Positions 1-5,379 of a stretch of 5,379 nucleotides of DNA are shown here, one piece after another. The notes beneath the pieces are model-generated. The model worked only from the letters and a program-made list of their open reading frames with translations, made no database searches and had not been told where the DNA came from. This DNA comes from JASHVB01 sp049522565 (lineage in GTDB: Bacteria > Pseudomonadota > Alphaproteobacteria > Acetobacterales > Acetobacteraceae): the NCBI GenBank assembly GCA_049522565.1, contig JBEKNT010000448.1:1-5379 (forward strand), in the 5' to 3' direction. Within the stretch, counting starts at the first letter, position 1; the number at the start of each line of letters is the position of its first letter. The translations under genes were made by a program, and so were the position numbers.

Positions 1-482
1 TTCTCGTCCTTTGCCTTGTCGGTGGTTGGGTGGATCAAAGTGTGGGTCAGCGAGATGTCGTGGCGGCGCAGGAATTTCTGATAGTCCACCAGTCGTGCGG
101 CGCCGGCTTCGTTGCCATGCTCGGCCCATTCCTGCGAGCACCCGGCGAACCCCGCATAGGTCACGTTCATGTAGTCGGGGGTGCGGCCCATCACGCCGAC
201 GGTATGCTCCGCGATCCGGCGCAGGCCGCGATGGCGCCGCTGGATGTCCTCCTTCGACCGCGGGATCATGTGGCTGACATTGATCGGCTCGCCGGTTTCC
301 GGGTCGGGAAACAGGCAGTCGTCGGCGGCCTCGATCTGCAGGTCGAACACCGCTGCGAGCCCCTTGGCCGCGCCGGCGAAATCCGGGTGGCTGACCACGT
401 CGTCCACTCGGCCATCGCCGATCCAGATTTCGCGGCCGTCCTTCAGGCCGCGGAGCAATTCCGCACCGTTGCGCGCCGGCAT
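1..482 (-). CDS. HpaB-family flavin-dependent aromatic hydroxylase, N-terminal part (cut by left edge)
   Basis: This is the first 160 residues of a 4-hydroxyphenylacetate 3-hydroxylase (HpaB) family protein; full members are about 480-520 residues. The family uses FADH2 supplied by a separate reductase (HpaC type) to hydroxylate phenols or related rings in the cytoplasm. Translation from the ATG at 482 gives the family N-terminus: GAELLRGLKDGREIWIGD (residues 6-23), then RVDDVVSHPDF (25-35) and VFDLQIE (45-51). GRTPDYMN (99-106) supplies R100 and Y104, and LTHTLIHPTTDK (145-156) supplies H147. These match the Arg, Tyr and His that line the substrate/flavin site in characterised HpaB proteins. 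The start is set by GGAGG at 494-490, seven bases before the ATG. It lies 24 bases after the amidohydrolase stop, so the two are probably co-transcribed. The FAD-binding middle and C-terminal domains are outside the window. The substrate is unknown; chlorophenol, phenol or heteroaromatic hydroxylases share this fold. 4-Hydroxybutyryl-CoA dehydratase is related but fits the N-terminus less well. Confidence 0.88.
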   Translation of the reverse strand, partial: MPARNGAELLRGLKDGREIWIGDGRVDDVVSHPDFAGAAKGLAAVFDLQIEAADDCLFPDPETGEPINVSHMIPRSKEDIQRRHRGLRRIAEHTVGVMGRTPDYMNVTYAGFAGCSQEWAEHGNEAGAARLVDYQKFLRRHDISLTHTLIHPTTDKAKDE

Positions 483-489
483 GGGGAAG

Positions 490-494
490 CCTCC
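490..494 (-). promoter_or_regulatory. Ribosome binding site of the HpaB-family gene
   Basis: On the minus strand GGAGG lies seven bases before the ATG at 482, inside the 24-base gap after the amidohydrolase TAG. It decides the start of the hydroxylase. It also argues for efficient independent translation within a shared transcript. No promoter is evident in this short gap. Confidence 0.75.
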
Positions 495-506
495 GTCAGG
501 AAAAGT

Positions 507-1715
507 CTATTGCGCCGCCAACCGTTGGTGCGCCGGCACCTCAAGTTTGAAGAACCGCGCCGCATTCAGTCCGAGGATCTTCGCCCGCTGCGTCTCGTTG
601 AGCATCGGCATGGTGCGCTCGATTGCTTCGGCGGAGTGCGGCCAGGTGCCTTCATGGTGGGGATAGTCGTTGGCCCACATGAAATTGTCCGTCAGGCCGT
701 AGCGTTCCGCCAGGAACAGCCCCGACGGGTCTTCCTGGAACGTCGCGAAGCCGTGCGCGCGGTAATAGTCGCTGGGCAGGCCCTGCAATTTCGGGCGCAC
801 CCACATGTGGTGCTTGCGATACGCCTCGTCCATGGCGTCGAGCAACCACGGCACCCAGCCGATACCCGCCTCGACGGTGGCGAAGCGCAGCTTGGGAAAC
901 CGCTCCAGCACGCCCGAGGCGCAGAGATTCGCCACCGGCTCGATCGTCGGCGACAGCGAGTGCGTGACGTAGTTGATCACCGCCCCGCCATTGCCACGCG
1001 ACGCGCGCGGGTCGCGTCCGGTCGAGACATGGAAGGTGATCGGCAGATCGGTCTCCTCGATCAGCGTCCACATGCGGTCGAAATGCGGCAGGTTGTAGTT
1101 GACGTGATCGACATCGTGCCCGCCCCAGATCGGCTTGCACGGCAAGGTCAGCGCGCGATAACCGAGTTTCGCCACGCGCTCGATTTCCGCCATGGCGCCG
1201 TCCAGGTCGCCGGTAGCAATCGCCGCCACCGGCAGCATCGCGTCCGGATACGGCCCGAACTGCTCCCAGGCCCAATCGTTCCACACCCGGCACTGCGCGT
1301 TGGAGAACACCGGATCCGGCGTTGCCCACATCGCCAGGCCCTTGTTGGGAAAAATGATCTCCACATCGACGCCGTCGGCGCGGTTATCGCGCACCCGCTG
1401 CGCCGGTTCGGCGCCGGCCTGCGCGCGGCGCCAGTCCTCGCCTTCGAAGCTCATGACGCGCACGCGGTCGGGGCGGTAACCCTCGCAGTAGCGCCACTGC
1501 ACGCCCTGTTCGTCGGTGATGATGCGCGGCACACGCTCGCGGTACTGCGCCGGGATGCGCTTCACCCACAGGTCCGGTGGTTCGTTGGCGTGGCTGTCGG
1601 TGGAGACCATGAAGTACTTTTTTGGGTCGCCGGCATGCGCGGTGCGCTGCCAGCCGGTGTGGCCCGGCGTCGTCAGCCGCCATAGATTCGGGGGGTTGAT
1701 CGCAACGTCACTCAT
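507..1715 (-). CDS. Amidohydrolase-2 family (ACMSD-like) metal-dependent hydrolase or decarboxylase
   Basis: This is a complete 402-residue protein of the amidohydrolase-2 family (PF04909, COG2159), a cytosolic TIM-barrel metalloenzyme group. The group includes ACMSD, gamma-resorcylate decarboxylase and 5-carboxyvanillate decarboxylase as well as true hydrolases. The first strand carries STDSHANEPPDLW (38-50), so the usual HxH metal motif appears as D40-S41-H42. LPITFHVSTG (224-233) supplies the barrel His, H229. FATVEAGIGWVPWLLD (278-293) has E282 where many relatives have His. FMWANDYPHHEGTWPHS (345-361) supplies the late Asp, D350. There is no signal peptide. The ATG at 1715 follows GGAGG with five bases between. 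It is the first gene of a minus-strand operon, followed by the HpaB-type hydroxylase, which favours a role in ring-compound breakdown such as decarboxylation or hydrolysis of a hydroxylated acid. Family assignment is firm; the reaction is not readable from sequence. Confidence 0.92.
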   Translation of the reverse strand: MSDVAINPPNLWRLTTPGHTGWQRTAHAGDPKKYFMVSTDSHANEPPDLWVKRIPAQYRERVPRIITDEQGVQWRYCEGYRPDRVRVMSFEGEDWRRAQAGAEPAQRVRDNRADGVDVEIIFPNKGLAMWATPDPVFSNAQCRVWNDWAWEQFGPYPDAMLPVAAIATGDLDGAMAEIERVAKLGYRALTLPCKPIWGGHDVDHVNYNLPHFDRMWTLIEETDLPITFHVSTGRDPRASRGNGGAVINYVTHSLSPTIEPVANLCASGVLERFPKLRFATVEAGIGWVPWLLDAMDEAYRKHHMWVRPKLQGLPSDYYRAHGFATFQEDPSGLFLAERYGLTDNFMWANDYPHHEGTWPHSAEAIERTMPMLNETQRAKILGLNAARFFKLEVPAHQRLAAQ

Positions 1716-1753
1716 GGCATCCTCCGTTCTCGGGCTTGATGTCGAAATGGGAC

Positions 1754-1770
1754 TACCCTTGGGTATCCAA
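1754..1770. promoter_or_regulatory. Operator-like overlapping dyads at the operon start site
   Basis: Two inverted repeats overlap. TACCC-tt-GGGTA occupies 1754-1765 and TTGG-gtat-CCAA occupies 1759-1770. The second abuts the candidate -10 box of the minus-strand promoter and covers the expected start site, a typical repressor position. The TTGG-N4-CCAA shape resembles operators of some GntR-family (FCD type) catabolic repressors, but this is only a resemblance. No GntR gene lies in the window. Confidence 0.4.
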
Positions 1771-1797
1771 TACTACCTGGAAGTCGCATCCGGTCAA
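1770..1797 (-). promoter_or_regulatory. Candidate sigma70-type promoter for the amidohydrolase/HpaB operon
   Basis: On the minus strand, TTGACC (1797-1792, five of six matches to the -35 consensus) is followed after 16 bases by TAGTAT (1775-1770, four of six matches to the -10 consensus). Transcription would begin near 1763, giving a leader of about 48 bases before the ATG at 1715. The placement is natural for the first gene of the operon. Assignment is by consensus only, and in GC-rich genomes such matches are suggestive rather than proof. Confidence 0.45.
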
Positions 1798-1808
1798 AGC
1801 TTTCATTA

Positions 1809-1850
1809 CGTCGGTTGTCTTGCCGCCGACGCTGCGGCATAGTCGCCGCA
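1809..1850 (+). promoter_or_regulatory. Weak plus-strand promoter candidate embedded in inverted repeats
   Basis: TTGTCT (1815-1820) and CATAGT (1838-1843) are 17 bases apart, each matching four of six sigma70 consensus bases. The -35 candidate lies between the arms of CGTCGG-N11-CCGACG (1809-1831). The -10 candidate overlaps TGCGGC-N6-GCCGCA (1833-1850). It would drive the transporter gene with a long leader of roughly 135 bases. The dyads may be operators, or chance in GC-rich DNA. Confidence 0.25.
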
Positions 1851-1895
1851 CCATGTCCTTCGTCCTGACAGCCAGTACCGGCGCTCCCCCAACCA

Positions 1896-1911
1896 CCCCA
1901 CCGCGGTGGGG
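1896..1911. repeat. Perfect 16-base GC palindrome upstream of the transporter gene
   Basis: CCCCACCGCGGTGGGG reads identically on both strands and ends 76 bases before the transporter ATG. As RNA it could fold into a six-base-pair stem with a CGCG loop. No T-run follows on either strand, so an intrinsic terminator is unlikely. A protein-binding site or a leader hairpin is more likely. Adjacent bases do not extend the symmetry. Confidence 0.5.
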
Positions 1912-1987
1912 CGATGAGGCGCGCCCGTTGATCTGAGCAGCCGCAACGTCCTGTCCGCTTCTGTGACCTCTGGACGGGACGAGCCTG

Positions 1988-3217
1988 ATGCGAGACTGGA
2001 AAATTCTGCTAACGACCCCGGGCGTTCGTAGCTTCTGGCTGGCGCTGATGAGCGACGGCCTGGGAACCTGGTGCGTCATCGCGACGTTGCCGATCCTGGT
2101 GGCCGAGCGCTTCGGCGCCGGCACCGAACTCGTCATCAGCCTCGGCCTGCGCATTGCCCCGCGCATTCTGCTCGCTCCCGTCGCCGGCGCGATGCTGCGG
2201 CGCTACGGCGCCACACGCGTCGGTTTCGTAACGATGACCGCGACAGCGGTGTTGACCGTGCTGCTGCCGTGGTGCCGCGACTTCGTTGTGCTTCAGGCCG
2301 CAATTTTTGTCATCGGCGTGATGGATGGATGCGTCAACCCGGCACTGCTGGCGCTACGCACACCGGTCACGCCACGCGGCCTGGAGGTAGCTGGCAACTC
2401 GCTGTTCTTCTCCGCCGACCGGCTGGCGAAGTTCGCCGGACCTGCACTCGCGGGGCTCGCGGTCACCGCCGGGTTCACCATTGCCTATCTCGGCTTCGGA
2501 ATCGCGCTGTTGCTTGCGGCCGGCGTGATCCTGCGGCTGCCCGCGACCCCACCCAGCAGCGACGACGAGCCAGTCCAAGCCGCGGGCATGCTGGCCGTGC
2601 TGCGCGATTTCGTCGCCATGCTGCGCAACGACCCGGTAGTGGTCGCGCTACTGCTCTGTGCCGTGCCGTACATGGTGACGTTCGGCGGCATGCGGCCCTT
2701 CCTGTTCTGGGCCAACGCCGAGTGGTTCGGCGCATCCGATGCCGCATGGACGATATTACTCGCGGCACAAGGCATCGGGGGAATCGTTGGCGTGCTGCTG
2801 TCAGGTTTGTTCAGCCGAGCCCTGCTGCGCGCGATGCCGGTCTATGAACTGATGCTGGCGGCCAGTCTTCTCGAAGGCTTGTCGCACGTCGCGTTGCTGT
2901 TCGCTACGGGCACGATCAGCGCGGTCGTCTTGCTGATCCTCGGCGGCATACCGGAAACGCTGGGCTACGCGACCTGGTTCGCCTGCATTCAGGAACGCTT
3001 GCGGCCGGACCGACAGGCGGTGTTCTACAGCATGCAGCAGCCGCTGCTGGACTCGGCCTACGCGCTCGGCGTGGCCTCGGCTGGCCTGCACGCACAAGGC
3101 GTGTTGACGCTGGGCAGCTACTGGGCGGTACTGTCGCTGTTTTCCACGCTGCCCGTCGTCGCACTGATAGCTGCGCACCTGCGCTCTGGTCGGGTGGTGG
3201 TTCAGCCGCGCGCTTGA
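1988..3217 (+). CDS. Major facilitator superfamily transporter (MFS_3-like)
   Basis: This is a 409-residue inner-membrane protein with about 12 hydrophobic helices in two sets of six. The first set lies at roughly residues 14-36, 48-68, 74-94, 98-122 and 143-183. The second lies at roughly 217-239, 254-274, 285-306, 309-329, 350-370 and 375-397. A hydrophilic central loop (about 184-214) separates the halves. GAMLRRYGATRVG (67-79), between helices 2 and 3, is a degenerate form of the MFS motif A loop. Length and layout resemble the MFS_3 group that includes the enterobactin exporter EntS. The substrate is unknown. The ATG at 1988 is the first usable start after an in-frame TGA at 1964; the preceding GGACG-type ribosome site is weak. 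It diverges from the amidohydrolase operon, so export or uptake of the same compound or a product is plausible but inferred. Its last 16 bases overlap the end of the convergent yaiI gene. Confidence 0.88.
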   Translation: MRDWKILLTTPGVRSFWLALMSDGLGTWCVIATLPILVAERFGAGTELVISLGLRIAPRILLAPVAGAMLRRYGATRVGFVTMTATAVLTVLLPWCRDFVVLQAAIFVIGVMDGCVNPALLALRTPVTPRGLEVAGNSLFFSADRLAKFAGPALAGLAVTAGFTIAYLGFGIALLLAAGVILRLPATPPSSDDEPVQAAGMLAVLRDFVAMLRNDPVVVALLLCAVPYMVTFGGMRPFLFWANAEWFGASDAAWTILLAAQGIGGIVGVLLSGLFSRALLRAMPVYELMLAASLLEGLSHVALLFATGTISAVVLLILGGIPETLGYATWFACIQERLRPDRQAVFYSMQQPLLDSAYALGVASAGLHAQGVLTLGSYWAVLSLFSTLPVVALIAAHLRSGRVVVQPRA

Positions 3218-3675
3218 CTGTTGCGTCGCCGCGCTGCCTGGACGACCGCATCCAGCTCCCCCAGGAACCGCGAGCGATCCTGCTTCGTCAGGACGGCTGG
3301 CCCGCCGGTCGTCATGCCGAGTTCGCGCATGTGCCGCGCTACCTCGCGCCCGGCCAGTGCGTTGCCGATATTATCCCCGGTCCAGCGTTTTCCCCCCGGC
3401 GCCAGCGCGTGTGCGTTCTTTTCCAGGCAACGCGCCGCCAACGGAATGTCGGCCGTGACGCAGACATCCGCCGCCGCGATGTGCTCCGCGATCCAGTCGT
3501 CCGCGGCATCCGGCGTCGCCGCGACCGTAATCATCTGCACATTCGACCGCCCGCTGGGTCGGATCGGACGCGATCCGTTCGACACGACGAATACGCGCAG
3601 GCCGAGGCGGTCTGCCACGCGAAACACCTCTTCGCGCACCGGACAGGCATCGCCATCGACATAGATGTCGGTCAT
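3202..3675 (-). CDS. yaiI: YaiI/YqxD family protein (UPF0178, DUF188)
   Basis: This is a 157-residue protein, the usual family length, that matches the UPF0178 pattern throughout. It opens with IYVDGDACPVREEV (4-17). Later come VCVTADIPLAARCLEK (91-106), HALAPGGKRWTGDNI (108-122) and GGPAVLTKQDRSRFLGELD (144-162 allowing for small counting error; near the C-terminus). The acidic residues of the VDGDACP and TADIPLA segments sit where PIN-like nuclease folds carry metal ligands. The family is regarded as PIN-like, but its physiological role is not established. The ATG at 3675 follows a modest GGCGGA site, 24 bases after the stop of the upstream alpha/beta hydrolase, so it is probably the second gene of that transcript. 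Its TGA lies inside the 3' end of the convergent transporter gene. It looks like a conserved housekeeping-type gene rather than part of the catabolic unit. Confidence 0.93.
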   Translation of the reverse strand: MTDIYVDGDACPVREEVFRVADRLGLRVFVVSNGSRPIRPSGRSNVQMITVAATPDAADDWIAEHIAAADVCVTADIPLAARCLEKNAHALAPGGKRWTGDNIGNALAGREVARHMRELGMTTGGPAVLTKQDRSRFLGELDAVVQAARRRNSQARG

Positions 3676-3699
3676 GCCGTCCGCCGTATCTTGCGTTGC

Positions 3700-5379
3700 T
3701 TAGCCATGGGCATCTCGCCCGTAACTCTCCGCATCTTCCGCCAGCAGCAGCCGTTCGCGCTGCAGCGTGGCAGCGCAGTCTTGAACCGCGGCCGCGTAGG
3801 TCGCCGCGTCTGCGTAACGTTCCTGCAGCGACGGACGTGGATCTCCCGCTGCCTCCCGCGCCGCGCGCGTGTCGGCAAACGTCAGGAACGTGCCGTCGCG
3901 ATCGGCGAGTTCGCCCGCGGGATAGGGCGCGGCATACAGGTTCCAGCCGGTGAACGTGCCACGCGGCACGGCGATGTCGGGCAGGCGTATGCCGGCGCGT
4001 TCGTTGCCGTCCACGTCCACCTGCGGCACCAGCGCACGCCAGGTGCGCGGTGGCGGCTGCGGGTGCGTCCAATCCGCCAGGGGCACCACGTCGTTCGCGG
4101 CGTTTGGCCGGGTCAGGCCGGGTACCGACGGCAGCGCAACGGCTTCGGCAGCCACCAGCGTGCCATCGGCAATGCGCGGCAACCGGCTGTCGGGCGGCGC
4201 GCGATCCGTCACCACCCACTCGTCCAACGCCACCAGCAGCGCACGGATCGCCGGCATCGGATCGTGCCAGTTGCGCGGATTGACGCAGGGTCCCCTGTCG
4301 CGCGGCATGCTCGCCTTGCCGCCATGCTGCGTGCCCGCCAGCAGATAGCCGCGCACATTCGGCGGTAATGCCACGTCCTGCGTGCCGAGCGGATCGGTGT
4401 GCAGCAGCGATGCGCCCTTCTGCCAATACTCCGTGGACGTGTTGGTCTCGATCAACTTCGGGTCAGACGCACCGCCTCGCAGCAAAGCGCCGCTTGCGCC
4501 ACTGACCGGATCGACCAGCGTGGCGGCGGAGAACGGGAATTCGACTTCGGGGAAGTCGTGGTCCTCGTGCCAGGTGCGGGTGCGGAACGGCTGCGCGAAG
4601 GGCGTGTTGTGGAACACGCGGCCGATGCCGGCGACGTGGGTGAACACGCCGTCGAACACACGTGCGCCGCTTTCATCCGCGTTGAATCCCTGCGCGATGT
4701 GGTCGCGCAGGTAGCGGCCGGCCTGCGAGATCCCGAAAGCCAGCGTATGCGTCACCGCCCGGCCGAGGATTTCGTCTCCGTTTCGGCGCAGATGGCTGGT
4801 CAGGTCGCGCGTCGCGGCAAAGCCGATGCCGAGCACACGCGGCTTGGTTGCATCGTAGAACAGCTCGTAGATGGAACCCGGCTCCGGCAGTGTGCCATCC
4901 GGCAGCAGCCGCACCGAGCGCGTATCGACGAATTCGAACGCTACCTCTCGCCGGGGCGCGGTCTGCGCGCGTCGCACCGTCAGGGTCGCGTTCCGGCTGG
5001 CGGCTTCATGCGACAAGCGGAACGCCTGCAATGCGCCGAGCCGTGTGCCGGACACGAACTCCTCGCGGATTCGCCGCACAATTGGTTTTCCCCCGTCGCT
5101 AGCCACCGGCGCTTCGAGCGACAGCCCGGTCGCTGTCGGTGCGCCGGGATCCCAGCCCGACCACACCAGCGAAAACCCCAGCCGCAGCGGGAAGGCGTTG
5201 CCGAGTTCCGCCGCGGTCTGCGGCGTGTTGCCCGCAGCGCCGGCACACATATTGGCGAACAGCATGATGCGACCGCGGTTGTTCACTTCGTACAGGATAC
5301 GGCCGTTGCCACGCGCCGGATCGGTCGGGCGCAGGACGACGAAGTCGCTGCGGTATTCCACCTTGCCACGTGCATTGCG
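3700..5379 (-). CDS. Large alpha/beta hydrolase (Abhydrolase_10-like), N-terminus beyond right edge
   Basis: The frame is open to the right edge, giving at least 559 residues. It begins mid-domain with GKVEYRSDFVVLRP, so the GTG at 5361 is very unlikely to be the true start. Family members are usually somewhat longer and often have a signal peptide, which would be off-window. Numbering from that GTG, GNGRILYEVNNRGR (18-31) is a typical early segment. FGISQAGRYLRD (209-220) is the GxSxG nucleophile elbow with S212. ETNTSTEYWQKGASLLHTD (305-323) is a conserved acidic segment that may supply the catalytic acid (E306 or E311). LAGTQHGGK (341-349) supplies a likely catalytic H346. This fits the alpha/beta hydrolase domain family PF20091, whose members are mostly uncharacterised; an esterase-like reaction is inferred. 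The stop at 3702-3700 is followed 24 bases later by yaiI, probably co-transcribed. No direct link to the left operon is visible. Confidence 0.85.
   Translation of the reverse strand, partial: RNARGKVEYRSDFVVLRPTDPARGNGRILYEVNNRGRIMLFANMCAGAAGNTPQTAAELGNAFPLRLGFSLVWSGWDPGAPTATGLSLEAPVASDGGKPIVRRIREEFVSGTRLGALQAFRLSHEAASRNATLTVRRAQTAPRREVAFEFVDTRSVRLLPDGTLPEPGSIYELFYDATKPRVLGIGFAATRDLTSHLRRNGDEILGRAVTHTLAFGISQAGRYLRDHIAQGFNADESGARVFDGVFTHVAGIGRVFHNTPFAQPFRTRTWHEDHDFPEVEFPFSAATLVDPVSGASGALLRGGASDPKLIETNTSTEYWQKGASLLHTDPLGTQDVALPPNVRGYLLAGTQHGGKASMPRDRGPCVNPRNWHDPMPAIRALLVALDEWVVTDRAPPDSRLPRIADGTLVAAEAVALPSVPGLTRPNAANDVVPLADWTHPQPPPRTWRALVPQVDVDGNERAGIRLPDIAVPRGTFTGWNLYAAPYPAGELADRDGTFLTFADTRAAREAAGDPRPSLQERYADAATYAAAVQDCAATLQRERLLLAEDAESYGRDAHG

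Larger units (their letters stand above)
1716..1987. other. Divergent intergenic control region
   Basis: These 272 bases separate the minus-strand amidohydrolase operon from the plus-strand transporter gene. No convincing gene lies here: open frames are short, lack ribosome binding sites, or are extensions of frames antisense to real genes. The region holds a minus-strand promoter candidate with an overlapping dyad (about 1754-1797). It also holds two inverted repeats around a weak plus-strand promoter (1809-1850) and a perfect 16-base palindrome (1896-1911). Such density of dyads between divergent catabolic and transport genes suggests shared control by a dimeric regulator, though no regulator gene is in the window. 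Confidence 0.7.

Noticed and set aside
30..1685. A 551-residue plus-strand open frame opposite the amidohydrolase and hydroxylase
   Set aside because: It is antisense to two genes with clear family motifs. Its product is rich in Arg, His and Ala with no recognisable domain, as expected for a frame kept open by high GC content.
1854..1936. A 27-codon plus-strand frame that could be a leader peptide before the transporter
   Set aside because: The ATG has no ribosome binding site, and there is no codon run or attenuator-like hairpin series to support a leader role.
1753..2166. A 137-residue minus-strand open frame across the intergenic region and transporter start
   Set aside because: It is antisense to the transporter N-terminus, covers the promoter elements and has no recognisable family.
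3204..3237. Possible hairpin at the convergent gene ends acting as a bidirectional terminator
   Set aside because: The arms pair imperfectly, the loop is long, and no T-run follows on either strand.
3560..3577. Inverted repeat CGGATCG-N4-CGATCCG
   Set aside because: It lies fully inside yaiI coding sequence, where it encodes conserved-looking residues, and has no T-run. It is probably incidental.
3214..4368. A 384-residue plus-strand open frame following the transporter gene
   Set aside because: It lies opposite yaiI and the alpha/beta hydrolase, is rich in Arg, His and Gln, and shows no domain. It is a GC-driven shadow.
3371..4426. A 351-residue minus-strand open frame overlapping yaiI and the alpha/beta hydrolase
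   Set aside because: It is in another frame of the same strand as two genes with clear family matches. Its product is low-complexity and rich in Arg, Ala and Gly.
5359..5361. GTG at 5361 as the start of the alpha/beta hydrolase
   Set aside because: The frame continues open upstream to the edge with residues that fit the family domain, so the gene most likely begins outside the window.

Overview
The window is GC-rich, gene-dense bacterial chromosome. It holds five protein genes, no RNA genes, and no mobile element or CRISPR array that I can see. The gene families (HpaB-type flavin-dependent hydroxylase, amidohydrolase-2, MFS permease, YaiI/UPF0178, and a large alpha/beta hydrolase of the Abhydrolase_10 kind), GGAGG ribosome binding sites and GC-rich codon use suggest a proteobacterium with aromatic or other small-molecule catabolism. 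I cannot place it at genus level from sequence alone.

Left part (1-1715, minus strand): an amidohydrolase-2 family enzyme (507-1715) is followed after 24 bases by the first 160 residues of an HpaB-family hydroxylase (1-482), which runs off the left edge. Both have GGAGG ribosome binding sites and read as one operon. A flavin-dependent aromatic hydroxylase paired with an ACMSD/decarboxylase-type TIM-barrel enzyme suggests catabolism of a substituted aromatic or heteroaromatic compound. The substrate is not readable here.

Middle (1716-1987): a 272-base divergent intergenic region holds a fairly good sigma70-like promoter for the minus-strand operon. An operator-like dyad lies directly downstream of its -10 box. 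There is also a weaker plus-strand promoter candidate set among inverted repeats, and a perfect 16-base GC palindrome nearer the plus-strand gene. The MFS transporter (1988-3217, plus) starts after this region and may share control with the catabolic operon.

Right part (3202-5379, minus strand): a large alpha/beta hydrolase, cut by the right edge, is followed after 24 bases by a yaiI-type UPF0178 gene. The yaiI end overlaps the MFS end by 16 bases in convergent orientation, leaving no room for a separate terminator. Two genes are incomplete: the hydroxylase lacks its C-terminal part and the alpha/beta hydrolase lacks its N-terminus.

The main lead is the amidohydrolase/HpaB operon with its divergent transporter and operator-like sites, a plausible but unassigned catabolic unit. 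Nothing here looks like a defence system, a mobile element or a radically new architecture.
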